Part shown: in pieces, positions 1 to 15,708 of the stretch
How positions within the stretch are numbered: the stretch's first letter is position 1
How the letters are laid out: every line of letters starts with the position of its first letter
Origin: Rhabditoides inermis
Taxonomy: Eukaryota; Nematoda; Chromadorea; Rhabditida; Rhabditidae
Reading direction: 5' to 3'
Assembly: GCA_963966185.1 (NCBI GenBank)
Contig: CAWZYM010000394.1
Span: 434,001 to 498,000, forward strand
DNA: 64,000 nucleotides
The notes under the pieces: generated by a model
Told to the model about the DNA's origin: nothing
Databases searched by the model: none
What the model saw: the letters and a program-made list of their open reading frames with translations, nothing else
Position numbers and translations under genes: made by a program

Positions 1-680
1 CGAAATATCGAAACCCAATTCATGAATATACAATGACAAAGAATGTAGAAAACTCATTAGTGAATTGATCACTTCGTAACGAACGAGAAATACCTTTTTT
101 AGATTGCGTGATTCACACTAGAGAGTAGAAGTGGTAGTAAAAACATATAGTGTACTTTATATTTATTCGGTTGTTTTATCGACTGGTATATGAAAATGTA
201 TTTATATTTTTATGTACCATAACGTTACGTGGCATTGTCCAGTCGCAGTTGAAATACTAAAATTAGTGTCGAATTTAGTGTGGTATGCTTCTCAAAATCT
301 ATTTTTGTTCACTGATCTGATCACCACCAATACCCCGCACTCGTTTTATAGCTGATAGACATGACCCACTACGCCATCACAACATCACGTATCGATCTCC
401 ACAGAACTATGCGCATTTAGTACATCTTCTGTCGATCTTTACAGTACTCTTTCCTCGGTAGCCGACATATGATCGGCTTTCGATGTGCTTAGCAGCTTAG
501 TGTTGCTATCAGAAGAGAGATGTGATCGAGTCCGGAACAAGAGAGAAGGAGGGGGAGATAGGCGGGAGTGGAATGGACGCGATAAATTGAGACGTGCCAC
601 AGCTGGCTGATAGGGCGTGCTTCATGACGCAAAGTGATCAAGATGTTTCGGAATGAATTAAAAAGGATATGCGTGTTTAG
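1..680. other. no gene recognised; upstream of SLC22-like gene
   Basis: I see no supported exon here. Because the first exon found for the transporter (from 681) starts inside a codon, at least one upstream coding exon should lie here or outside the window, but I could not place it. Confidence 0.4.
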
Positions 681-3638
<2,958 letters not shown>

Positions 3639-3902
3639 ATGTATCGATAAACACTATCACACTGCCATGCAATATTGCAAAATTGAAAGAGGTTGATTTA
3701 TCAGTGGACACAAGTTATACAACATTATAATGTTCAACGACCTAGTCAATAAGGAGACTGGTCAACGGCTGAGAGTACTCACATGGGGACCAACCATGAA
3801 AGTAAATGAACTAAATCAGATGACGTCACAAACTTATGACTGACGGCTCACAAGTGTGAGGGTGGGCGTCACTCCACACATGGCTAACGATGCTTGATTG
3901 GT

Positions 3903-3975
3903 CAAGGGCAGGACTCGAACCCAGGACCTTCCGCTTGATAGCCGCGCGTACATCCATTGCGGCAGCCACCCGCAT
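3903..3975 (-). repeat. tRNA-like sequence (degenerate tRNA or SINE head)
   Basis: On the minus strand a perfect B box (GGTTCGAGTCC) is preceded by an A-box-like segment and a poorly pairing anticodon region. The acceptor and anticodon stems do not fold properly, so I read this as a tRNA-derived relic rather than a working tRNA. Confidence 0.45.
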
Positions 3976-4167
3976 TTATTAGAGGGACATCATAATAACA
4001 ACATATTATTATGCTACGACTAGTGGGCCAAGGTACGTACGTGTGTAGACAATCGACATGTGGTGTGACGAGTGTGTAGAGCAGAGCACCGCAGAGCAAT
4101 CCAATCAATGAGGGAAGACATTGCACTATGTACAAAAAGAGACGACGACGCGCGGGGCAGAGTGGAT

Positions 4168-5070
4168 CTACGCGGCGTGGAGAGTGGTGTGGACGGGGTG
4201 GGTGTAGTGGTACTCCTTGACAAACTCCCGCAGCCGAGGCGGCAAAGCCAGCCGACTCGCCTCCGTGTATGTCGTACGAGACGCGATCGACGCGCGACAC
4301 AACTGCTGAAACAGACACAACGTCATACTACATTCCTCATCGCATCCCACTCGCCTGGAGGGAGAATACAAAGTTGCGATGTAGTGGGTGGGTGAGCTGG
4401 GGTTCGAAGAACAGACAACGGGTCGGGTCCTTGTAGTTGTCGATCAGGTCAGTGATTCGCGACGCGCAAAACACCGAAGAGTCCAGCACGTCGAAACCAA
4501 ACCTTCAACAAGAAACAATACATATTAGCAATAGGATAATCCTCATATAAATATAACACAATAAGAAAAAAGAAACTCACTTATGGTTAGCGTGCTCGAC
4601 TCTGGCGTGGAGGGTGCGCTGGTAGCGTCGGAAGGAGACGGAGAAGAGAAACTCGGACTGCGCAGAGTCACGCAGCAGGAATGTGCCTACAATAGGGGGA
4701 TGAGCAAGAGTGCAACACGACAACGACGCACCCTCTGGCTTGCCATCCAGCAGTCGCTCCGCCTCGAACCGGTCCATCACACCCCAGTAGTACGAAGCGG
4801 CAGTCACCTCAACATCCATTCTCCCTCATTGGCTTCTTCTCTTCACCCACCTTGTCCATGTCTCGCACGAGGAAGTTGGCGTACTGCACCGTCTTGTGTA
4901 TGGCTACTTGTTCTGCTGCAACACCACCATCACTCCCTCGCCTCCTTCCCCATCACTCACTCCCGTGTGCATCCTCGACCCTCGCTTGTTCTGTGGCGGG
5001 CGCTTCCTCCTCCCATCCATCGTCCGATACGGACGGAGAGAAGCAGGGACAGAACAACCCGCTGCGGGGC
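4168..5070 (-). CDS. SOCS4/5-like suppressor of cytokine signalling (SH2 + SOCS box), 5' incomplete
   Basis: Adaptor that would bind phosphotyrosine through SH2 and recruit Elongin B/C-Cullin5 through a SOCS box, targeting receptor-type partners for ubiquitination. Exons in coding order: 4961-5070, 4851-4915, 4732-4807, 4581-4686, 4355-4502, 4168-4305; phases agree. The SH2 domain shows [30 protein letters not shown] with the phosphate-binding Arg, and [18 protein letters not shown]. The SOCS box has a BC box ([14 protein letters not shown]) and a Cul5 box ([16 protein letters not shown]). Wording is closest to vertebrate SOCS5/SOCS4 from memory. Intron 4306-4354 has a GC donor. SOCS4/5 proteins have long N-termini; exon 4961 starts inside a codon, and I could not place the start exon upstream. 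Confidence 0.88.
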
Positions 5071-5670
5071 CTGCAAAAACACGATTCACAAGTGACTCGC
5101 TCATCGACTCATGGTGATTAGACATACTTGCAACCACTGATCAGTACTAGAATAACCCCTACCTAGATTTTACTGCTGCCCGGCCGGTTGCATTCTCAGT
5201 AGAAGAGAGACGACGCATTTCTAGAATATATTAATTAATTAATATACAAACAACACGCTACGCTGACACTAATAAAGGATATATAATTAGTACGGGGCAC
5301 GTGCTGGGGTTTCAGAATAGAAACAATACACTACAAAATACCATTATATCAATGTGACAAGGGAAAAAAACTGCCGCATCTTTTCCAATACGTAATCAGA
5401 GCGCAAGGATTATATGGAGGAGGCGGACAGTGCACGAGAGCGAGAGAAGGGCAGCAGCCACTGTATCCCCACAATCGACACTCCCACCACCTGACTCATT
5501 CATGACAAGAGCTTATATACGCCAAAACTGGTTGCGGGGTTTACCTGGCGGGGTATTGGTTCAGCTACTAGCAATATAACCAATCTGCCCACGCAATATC
5601 ACACGCTCAATGAATGAACCGAACGGAACCACCGCTACAAATCCCCTACCAAGTAAGAGTACTCGAACGC

Positions 5671-5706
<36 letters not shown>

Positions 5707-6214
5707 GAGGAAGAGAAAATCAATTACAGTGCTAAAATTAGTCGAACAGGCAGTGCATACCAGGAAAAGTTGCGAGAAAAGGGAATGGGATATGAGGTCT
5801 CGCTTCACGCGTTTGCATCGCAAATAGATAGAGCATAAAAAGTGTGAAGAGTGAAAGGTAATCTGTGTTTGCGTGCCATGCTCTGTCCCCCTCTCTGCCT
5901 ATCACTGATCAACACCATCGAATCGATATCATACACCCCTATTCAAAGCAGCAACACTAATCGAGCGTGACGGGAATGCAATAGGCGAGATGGTATGTAG
6001 GTGAAGGCACTCACCCTGCTCGTCGTCCCCTTCGGATCCCTCCACCACTCGACTCACAGCAACCACATCGCCCGGCTGTGATGATGACATGAATCAAACA
6101 AACAGTACAACATGCATACCTGCGAAGCGAGTGTTTCTTGCGTGGCTGTGGTGGGTAGATTGGCGCTTCTGCCGCGAAGACGGACGAGGGAAGCGAGCGA
6201 GCGAGCCCACCCCA
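5071..6214. other. intergenic or 5' intron; GA repeat
   Basis: No firm exon. Contains a (GA)n tract at about 5672-5705. A minus-strand open stretch near 6015-6080 ends at a good donor (GAGCAG/gtgagt) and could be a 3' UTR exon of the small TM gene or an upstream exon of the SOCS gene; phase did not settle this. Confidence 0.4.
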
Positions 6215-6463
6215 TCAACGCTCCTTCTACAACACACAACCATGTCCACTCCTTCTCGTTCGCGCTTCTCGCAGCACACTCACTTGCTGTCTGCGCTCTC
6301 CCCTGTCGGCGAGGCTCGTGTAGATGAGGTTGCCGACTACGAGGAGGATGAGCGACAGGGATATGAATATCACCACCCCGGCCGCCGTCTGTATGATGAG
6401 GGCTCCGTAGTCGGTCGCCTTGGCTGCCGCTGGGTGGGCTCCCGCTCCCATGCCCGCCACCAT
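6215..6463 (-). CDS. small single-pass membrane protein, 63 aa
   Basis: Two coding exons, 6284-6463 and 6215-6226. The start ATG (6461-6463) lies about 48 nt after a good acceptor at about 6512, so the 5' UTR is spliced. The protein begins MVAGMGAGAHPAAAKATDYG, followed by one hydrophobic span of about 25 residues (from GALIIQTAAG to LVVGNLIYTS) and a short basic tail ending RRQQKER. The stop falls four codons into the second exon. It has no obvious signal peptide, so a tail- or signal-anchored single pass is likely. I do not recognise the family. The alternative is an N-terminal exon of a longer protein with a different acceptor. Confidence 0.45.
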
Positions 6464-6519
6464 CTTCTAGTCGAGCCGACGAAGCCGCGCCGCCTAACCG
6501 GGTCCTGCACAAGTAAAAC

Positions 6520-9130
6520 AATCAATCCATCGTTATCTAGCAAACCAATTTCACAAGTTAAAATAGACAATGTACACGAACATACCTGTTGTATGATGCG
6601 AATAGCCTTCGCGGTGGTTCACTGATGCTGGCGTCGTCACTGGATGGACGGCTCACATGCATAGCATCTTAGAATGCGATCACGAGCTACAATCGGAAGA
6701 GTGAGCACAACCGCGATAAACATCCATTCAGACAAACGCGAAATGTGAAGACATGGGACGCACGAACGATCATGTTTCTGTGAACGCGATTGGAAACCGG
6801 TGTAATCGAGCAGTAAAGAAAAATTGAATGATTTATCTTATGTTCACTTTGCGATTTACGAAAGAATGGCTTTGCAAATGAGTTGTCGCGTGAGAGTGAA
6901 GAGAGTGCACGAGAGTGAGAGCAATTTATCAATCAAAAAGGCGTTGGAGCCGAGTCAGTGGTGCACACCACATCATGTTCACTAAGGTGGAAGAGACATC
7001 AACACCTATAAAACGTTTGCATTCAGCTCAACATTTCTCGTCAAAAACATTATGTTGACCAATAGTTCTACAGTACCCCGAAGTCTTAAACAGTGAAAAT
7101 ATCATCAATCGTTCACAGTTTCTTTTCGCAAAGCTGGCATCACACCTAGCTAGCGTAGTGGTAACGCTCTCGCTTGAAAAGAGTATGTTCAATATGCAAA
7201 TTTCATCGACAGGACTTTGATCTTTCTCTAACCACCCTAATGTCTCACGTGAAAAGCGTGAAACTCATATGCGAGCCCACTATACTAACATGCGACATTC
7301 ACCACTGATTCACAATTGGCACTTATAAACGGAAGTAATGAATAAGCGGATAGTCTCACTGCTTATTCATTCGGATCGGAATGAGGGAATCGGAATGACG
7401 GGCGGTCTGAGGGAGCCCGAGTGAGTGACTCACTAGCCCCGCGTCCCTCAGGCAACAACACATGACTCACTCATGCCATCGCACATTGACGGCCCTGTCG
7501 AGTCGTGCAGAAAATTGCAATGCCTCCGCTGGCGCTCAGAAAACACGAAAAGCGAATCAATGCACCCGGGCAGCGCCAAGCGAACACGCTGGCGCGATGA
7601 GATCGATACACGTAGGTCTTATTTGAAGACGAGTGGAGGGAACGCGCAGGAGTGAGTGAGTGTACACACTGACTGGCGTAGCTCTCACACACACGAGTCG
7701 CTAGTGATAGACAACATAAAGGAGCGAGCCGACACCAGAGGACGCGAGCCATCACACGCGATGATTGGGGATGGGCGAGAGAGAAAGAAGAAGACGGCTA
7801 TAGCGGGAGGCGCGATAAACCCGCCAGCGAGTCGCGGCCATAACCGCCATATCGCTCATTGTTTATGGGAGAAAAGCCTTTCATCCCCTCTCCATACGCG
7901 TCGGAATTATTCAGCATTGCGCGAGAGGGCACTTGAAACCAGGTTCGCTTGAGACGAGGCAGATTAGAGTAGAGACGTTCTGAATAGCAGCCGGGTAATG
8001 ACGGGTCGAGCTCTAGATCTTCTAGCGCTCTAGACGATTCTCCATCGCGGTCACCGTCAAAAGTCCGTTTGCATTCCACTCGAATAGTACTCACTGTCCG
8101 CCCCCACTCTCCTTACACACGTTCCAAACAGACCAACTATTCAAATTTCACAAGACATTCGAATAGTGAACACAGTGTATTGAGCTGAATGAATGGGATA
8201 AATGTGAAATAGAAGCGGCGTGAAACGAACACGTGTTACACTGGGTGAAGTGAATGAGAGGATGAAAGGATGGATAGGAGGGCCGCTTGCACGCAACTCG
8301 ATACTCACTTCCGCGTATATTCCACATGACAATTCAGAAACTTCCACGTTTTTTTTTCAAATGTTCTAACAGCTTTTCTTCTATATATCAGGATCTTTCT
8401 ATATATCAGGCTAAATATATTCTTAAAATAAATATTAGCAAGACAACTCTCGATTACTTATTTACTTGCCTGTCAACTCTGGATCCTTTGGAATTATGAC
8501 ATGCTTACATTTCATTGTTACATAATAGAACTATACAAAACTTTACTGATGAAACACAACTGATACTCACCCAGCACCTTTCTTGGAGCCTCTCTGTTGG
8601 AGAGATTTTCATGTTATCCAACATCCATAAAATGATCACTTTCTGTTGTTTTCTGTGATTTTGTAGATTCACATTCAGTGATTCAGTTGTGACCGAAGAC
8701 AAGGGGATAGGGGACGCGAGCATTAGTGATTAGTTCCACAAATGCACGAAATGTAGGCAGGAATGATAGATGGAAGGGTGATTTTTTTCACCATTTTTAT
8801 TGTATTTTTGACATCTGATTTTGCCTATCCCATACGGGAGGCGATGACACACAACAAACACTAATCACATATTTAAACAAATTATCTGTAAAATGTGTAC
8901 ACAATCGCATAATAGCGAATCAAACATCTACTTCGATGATAAGATGAACACAAAAATTCAACATGCAAAAGGAAAATAATAGAGATCGCGAGATAGCATT
9001 TTGCTCTTTTTGGACGCATTGCACATGAAACATGACTAGTTACAAGGTCAGAACAGAAATAGAGATAACTGAAATGCATACAAGGAAGAAAAGAAAGAAA
9101 TCACCGGAGTCAGCGTGAACGTGTCAGTGT
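6520..9130. other. gene-poor stretch with one SINE copy
   Basis: Apart from the tRNA-like element near 7150 I see no convincing exons. Short ORFs here lack domain character and splice-phase support. A small direct repeat (ctatatatcagg, twice) lies at about 8380-8410. Confidence 0.5.
7148..7292 (+). repeat. tRNA-derived SINE, copy 1
   Basis: Starts with a tRNA-like A box (TAGCGTAGTGGTAACGC) and continues into a body containing ACCACCCTAATGTCTC and ending CCCACTATAC. The same head, body and end recur at 34565-34735, which defines a family with a shared non-tRNA tail. Confidence 0.65.
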
Positions 9131-9180
9131 ATGGATAGCACCATGGGTTGGGGTGGCAATGCGGGCTGGTCGGGTCGTGG

Positions 9181-11171
9181 CTACCACACCTGGCACTTGT
9201 CTCGCGGGTTCATGGCTGAGTGCGCGCCGCAGTGCCACGCCTCCGCGAACTCGGCCCGATTCCGCAGCGGGATCACCGCCCGGTACTTGGACGGCGCGTG
9301 CACGTCAGTCATGATCAGCTGGATGTAGTGCTTCGGACGCACCATCGAACACCAATTCTGAACAGTTCAGACGGTATGTATCGTTTTCGAGAAAGTCACT
9401 CACGTTGGCATACGCGAGGAAGAACATTTGCTCGGAGGTGTAGTTTTGGAAGCCGGGCAAGGCGGCTTCGTTCACTGTAGTGTTCGACCGCCACGCCTTG
9501 TACGCCTGCAAACACAGTGATTATAATTGTTTCATTTTCGGCTTGCTCACATTGAAGGCAGTCTTGACTCCTCCGTTGTCTGCAATGTTCTCACCCAGTG
9601 ATAGCTGACCATTGAGGTGGATGCCCGCTTCGTGCACCTGTGTACATCCATCATTCAACTCACTTTACCTTCCTAGCCTTACTTTAACACTCTCGTATTG
9701 TCGGACGAAGCAGCGGGTCTTTTCCGCGAATTTCTCCGCCGTTTCCGCATCCCACCAGTCATTCAGGTTACCCAACTCGTCGTACCGGCCGCCTGACATT
9801 GGATTGTTTGGAACAAGTCTGGAACATGGACACGTACCCTGGTCGTCGAATGCGTGCGAGACCTCGTGTCCTATCACGGCTCCGACCATGGCGTATGTGA
9901 TGTAGTTGGGCACTCCGAGAGTCAGGAATGGGAACTGCATGATGCCAGCCGGGAAGACTGCAACACACATTCACTTATGATCAATCCCAATACAACTTAC
10001 TCATTTCATTGGTGTTCGGGGCGTAGTAGGCATCCACTTGTGCCGGCGACTGGTACCAGTTTGATCTGACAAAACATTATATGACTAGTTTGTTATTAAT
10101 ACGAATGCAAACCTATCGAGCGGCTGGTTGAGTCTCTGCAGTTCCTCCACATAGCGAAGTGATTTGATTCGGATGGTGAGATGCAATAGGAACTCATTCA
10201 CACCGATATCCTACAAGCAATGATTTATGAAACTAATCCACCGAAATCACTCACGATTCCCCAGTGCTCGTCCATCCAGGTGTCGTCGAAGATGAGTCGA
10301 GGGAAGCCGCTCTTGTACTCTATCATGTAGGCCTTGTCGATGGCTCTCCGCCGTGTCCGCTCATCCATCCAGTCTAGTGTCTCCAGCTGCTTGATGAACT
10401 CGTTCTTCAGGTACGTCGTCAGCTCCGTCATCTTCGCCATCGCTCGTTCCTGAACAATGTGTTGGATAAATGAATGACTGTAATGAACATACCTTGTCGA
10501 AGAAGTGTTCGACGAACAGCTTTCCAACGGGCATATCCATCATGAGCACAGAGATTCCAACGCAGTCCTCCCATCTGAAAGGAGGGATGGGGAGTGATAA
10601 TGAGTAGAGAGAGAGTGAAAGGAGAGATAGATAGAGAGAGAGAGAACATGGTATGCGTACCTGTCGGGCGGAGGGCTGTTGAACATGCCGGTCTGGTTGG
10701 CCTTGAACTGATAGAAGTGTTCCCTGTGCGCAGTTGGGAGGAAGGGTGCGAATCCCTGCACCACCCTCCACGACAGGTAGTTGGCCAGCACCCGCTTCGA
10801 TGTGCGCGACAGAATGTGCTGCAGACAAGATCGGTAAAAAAGAGCTAGTTGTATGCATACCTGCACTCCGTGAAAGTACTCGATCTCTCGGATGATGACA
10901 GTGTCATTTCCGGTCACCGGCACGATTCCATCGAACATGCGGTGTACATAGGCAGAGAAGTCGATCTAAAGGAACGACGTTGGCATGATTCGAGAGAGTG
11001 CTAAACTGACGAGAGGGAACTTGTCTCGTAGCTGCCACAACTGGAACTTGTTGTTGCTCCTCTCGGGGTCTCTGCGCACCATCTCCTCGGCAGAGAAGTT
11101 GACGAGACGAAGCTCCAGCTCCATCGCCTCGTACATCTCCTTCTCAGCGCGCTTCCGGTCGGCGCCTGAAC

Positions 11172-11219
<48 letters not shown>

Positions 11220-14200
11220 TCCATCCCCGTCTCCCTCTCTTGTTCTCTTTCCACCCACCCATCATGACGGCAGTCTCCACCATGAGTGTGGTGTAGTTCT
11301 GTAGCATGGGATCGTCCGGTCCCATGAGGTATGGCCACCGACTGCCCACTCCCCACTTGGGCTGGTCCAACTGAAACGCACTCGCCTTCCCTTGCCAGTC
11401 CCCTCGTGCATACTACCTCTATGACAGACACGGAGCTGTTTCCGGGGTCGTGTGTGACTGCCATCTCGAGAATGATCGCATTCTGACCCGTCCTGTTCAT
11501 GATTTCAGCCAACTGCTCCTCCCAGCCGTGAGACCATTCCTACAGTTGATAGAGTCATTCTGCGAAGACGCATGTTTCCCTCGGCTCGCTTTCCAATCTA
11601 CCCCGCATTCAAGCGGCGCTTCGTTGATTCTCTATTGTTGGCTTGTTCAATGGAGAGAATAGAGTGAGCGAGTAGCTACGACACACAGTTTCTGAAGACA
11701 CGTGACTTGCACTCACCTTCCATCCAGCTCCCTCCAGCAGCGGCCATCCACCCACTCTCGCCAGCACTTCCTTCAGAGCCCTCTCGCCCGTACGATCCAG
11801 CTCATCTCAAACAGAACTGTTATCACGAAATGGTCCCAATGCGCATACCTTCATCAAGGCACTTTTGGTAGTATCCTTTTGCGAGCTTGTCCCAGCGAGA
11901 CTCGGAGGGATCGATCTTGGACTGAAGTTATATGAGTAAATGCAAACAAATGTATGTGACGCACTGACCTCTAGCACGCTCTTCACTTGCTTGTTCAGTC
12001 TGCTCTGCACGTCGCTGATTGTGTGTCGAAGAGGCTTGTTCGACGGGAGATTCCGATTCAAACCATAGTTGCCACACGCGAATTCATAGAAGTCATCACA
12101 TGGATCGACCTACGGCAATGCGTAAATGGTGAAGATGTAAATACGGCCTACCTTATCATTGAGATTGTCGGCTAGAAAGCCTGCCATCTGCACGCACTCC
12201 CGTGATGTACACACGACCTTGTTATGCTTCTCGGCAGATGAATCGACTGCCATTGAAGAGTTGTCATGTGGGGGCAGAGGGTAGAAGGGCAAGCCTGAAA
12301 TGAACCATCCAACCATCAATACAGAAGTGCGCGATGAAAAAAACCTTCTTGGAACATGCGGTATCCTTGGAGAAGGACGATCCATGTGAAAAGAGTGGCG
12401 ATGAGTGAGAGTAGAAGGAGCAGGCAGAGCACCCCCAGAAACACTTCGAGCCGCGACAGCCTACCCATGCAGCGCCTGAAACACACACTGTCCTCGAGTC
12501 TATCCACCCCTCTGCTTCTACTACTGTGACCTCTTTCCGTCGTGCCAGGCAGCTCCGTTTCGCACGACGACGTCTGATTTCATGGTGGATGGTGGATTGA
12601 GTCAGAGTGCGGCCATTCACATGGCTCGTGGCACGGATATGCGACTGGAGAGAGAGGGGGTGAGAGCGCGAGCGGAACAGGGGTGTCCAATGGGCACGGG
12701 GTTCGTTATGGCAGAGGAACGCTACTCGAATGACAGCAACATGGACGGAGAGAGAGAGAGAAGGCACACGAGAGAGAAAGACGAGCAGATATTATTTCCC
12801 TCAGGGGAGATTACTCGCATTCATCACATAAATAATGCGGCGCGCATGGAATGTATTCCGGAACGCCCCGACGACAGCGGTGTGAAATGACTATCGTTGT
12901 GCAGTCACACACACCACGCGCCCGCACAACGACCGCACAACAAAACACCATCAAACACTCGGCAGACCGGAGACATATCTCAAGGGATCGATTTCGTACA
13001 TGGAGCGATTGCTCGATTGGAGACAGTGGGGGGAAGAGTGAAAGACAAAGCAGACGGGTGGAGGTAAGGGGAGGGGGAATGAGGTGGAGTGCAATTGTGT
13101 ACCCACACTCGATCGCACCAATTCACAACAGACCACGCGCAATACAGGGACATACAGAAAGGGTGATAGAAAAGAGATAGAGGAGGGAGGGGAGAGAAGG
13201 GAGAGAAGAGAGGAATGATCATGTGGAAAGGAAATGAAATGAACGCAAGCGATCAATCCGCAATCCACGCGGATCTATAAAAGAAAAGAGGGAAATGAAA
13301 GATGGAGCCAAAGTTTGGAAAGTGGGATGTGATATGACGAGGCAGAGAGGGCGAGAGAGCGTGTGGATTAGAGAGGGACAGTTGAAGGGTGTAATTCGAA
13401 AGTGCGTATGAAGAGGGGATGATGAGATAATGATGCAGGAAGGAGCATCGACTGGCAGAAGAAAGGGAAAAAGAGGGATGACTTGCCAGCGGGAGGGAGG
13501 GAAGGGGAAGAGGAACACAAAAAGGGAAGAAGAGGACAAGACATAAAATATCAGAGGGGATGAAACGAGGACACACCGGCTGAGAAAGAGAATAGAACGA
13601 TGAAGAGAAGTACATGAACGGAGGGACCATCGCGCGTCGAGTGGTCATCAAGAGGTCCACTGGGACGCTCATTGCGGAAGAGAGACGTTTACACCGCCAC
13701 CCTAGCATATTTACAGATGTTTTGACATTTTAACAAGGACACTGGATCAAATCACAGCAGGTGAAGAACAGCTGATCTGCTCTGCGTCTCCTCTATTCGC
13801 ACAGTCTATCGCCCCACTCTCGCCGTGTCCTCACTATCATACATGAAGACATGTGTTCTACGTGGAACAATCATTCCTCTTCGTCTCCCTCTTTCTCCTT
13901 CCAATTGGCGAGAGAATGGCGAGAGAGTGTGGTAGAGTGAGAGGGCACAGCCGCTTGATCCCACCGCCATCGTTTCTCATCACGCAATTACCAGACCGGC
14001 AAATTGGATAAATAATTTGCACCTCGTCTCGACTCAAAACGAGAAGAAAGATGTAGGCGATAAAAGAATGATTGAATGGAGAAAGTGCAGAAAGAGGCAG
14101 AGGAGAGGAGAGAAGAAGTAAGAAAGAAGGAGAAGAGAAGGGGGAAGAGAAGGAGATGCCCGAGGGCACAAAAGGAATGGAAAAGAGACAAGAGCTGTTT

Positions 14201-14677
14201 ACTACTGGCAAACAGCAGCACGAGAAGAAGAAAGAATATTGATAATAGATAATAGTGGAACTAGCAGAGGGGTGATGGAAATACAATGATGATTGTGGTG
14301 GGGAGGGGGGTTGCGTGATGGGAGGAGGGATGGGTAGAGGGAGAGGAGGAGGCACACACCCTCGCCCCTCCCTCTCCCCTTCCTCACTCAACATTCATCC
14401 TCAACCATACAACACAACACTCCACCATACAACACACACGTGCTCACCTCGAGGGCGACGTCTTCTTCCGTGGCAGGTACAGAGTGGTGTTGAAGTCTGA
14501 GACGGGCGGTCGAGACGTCGCCACTGGAGCCGGCGGCCGCACCGGAGCCTATACAACACGTGGTCACTCCCCCCTGCTCGATAGTCTCACCTTGGAAGGG
14601 AAGACGGGCGCCGCGTAGCAGGGCTGCTCCCCCGCCGCTCCCCCGTACCGGCTGCTCTCCCATTCGTAGTCATTCAT
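9181..14677 (-). CDS. neprilysin-like M13 zinc metallopeptidase with two alternative N-termini
   Basis: Type II membrane ectopeptidase that would cleave small extracellular peptides. About 19 exons. Long form: start ATG 14675-14677, exons 14591-14677 and 14448-14548; short form: start 12581-12583, exon 12531-12583. Both end in phase 2 and join the common exon ending at 12475 (RRCMGRLSRLEV), which encodes the membrane span. The ectodomain shows VCTSRECVQ and PCDDFYEFACGN, typical of the family N-terminus. The catalytic HEVSH (HExxH) lies at 9854-9868 within VIGHEVSHAFDDQG; GENIADNGG, with the third zinc ligand Glu, is near 9571-9596. The C-terminus is CQVW, as in M13 enzymes, and the stop is at 9181-9183. 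All catalytic motifs are present, so activity is expected. Several introns carry GA/CT repeats. Confidence 0.92.
11175..11220. repeat. (CT)n tract inside a neprilysin intron
   Basis: CT-rich tract directly next to the splice site of a short intron in the M13 peptidase gene. A similar tract lies at about 10600-10645. Confidence 0.85.
12584..14447. other. large intron of the M13 gene
   Basis: A 1.9-kb stretch between the short-form first exon and the long-form exons. It is strongly purine-rich on the plus strand, which produces long spurious ORFs of Ser/Phe/Pro character. I see no exon in it. It should hold the promoter of the short form next to 12583. Confidence 0.6.
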
Positions 14678-14699
14678 AGCACCCAGTCTGCATGGGAAT

Positions 14700-15651
14700 A
14701 CATTTGAAACACTAGCTACCCCATGAATCGAGAGGTGTGGTTCGCTTATTGCGTCTTCGTCGCGCCTACTCGCTATATTTCTGGACAAACAGAAGGGGCC
14801 ATCAGAGAAGAGAAAGAGCGAGAGTTCATTTGCATAAATTGCCGTTTCTCACATGGGGCGCTTTTATTAGCTGAAGAGGGTGGTGGTGGTGGATTTGCCA
14901 TTTGCAATCGAGACAATGGCCAAATTGGGACAAGAGGAGGGAGGGGTGACAGTTGGCGGATGAGTGAAAGGAGTGATTGGAGGGAGAGACACTTACTCAA
15001 CACGTAATGTCTCCACCGCACATGCCTCTCCCACCAACGACCAACGAAAATGCAGCGGTCACTGAATATTGAACAATCTTACACACACAACCTGCAACAC
15101 GTGAAGATGGAACAACATATCCAAATTGGCGTATCCACAACAACATATTAATCAGAGGGCACTTTCTCGTAGTTGGATGAACATCGGACAAGACTGATAT
15201 AGATATATGATAAATGATATGATGAGATAGAGATAGGAGGGAGATCGATGAGCTGGTCAGTGGATCAGTGGCGATATGTGCTGTCAGTTTGCACAGGCGA
15301 CAATGGAGAGCTCTCGACCGGAAAGAAAACACACAGAAAAACACATGGAATATATCTGGATAGCAGAGTGAATGGAAATACTCGAGAAGCTTCTATTGTA
15401 CCAAGATGAGCGAATGCATGCAGGAAGTGCGCGAACATGCATAAAACATTCCACCTAATCCAGATAATAGCGCACTTGACACTTGGACTCATTCCAGTTC
15501 CTACCCTCAATGTCTGCGCTCTCTTCCACTCTTTTCCTAGATCGGACGATATGTCCTAATATGAGACATCTACATTCAATGCGCTGTCGCTTCGATTACT
15601 TCGAGAGAGATGAAGAGATCGGATGGGATTGAGAGAGGATTAGACTGGAAG

Positions 15652-15708
<57 letters not shown>

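Noticed and set aside
12951..14394. Several minus-strand ORFs rich in Ser, Phe and Pro.
   Set aside because: Compositional: purine-rich intron of the M13 gene, no domains, no splice phase support.
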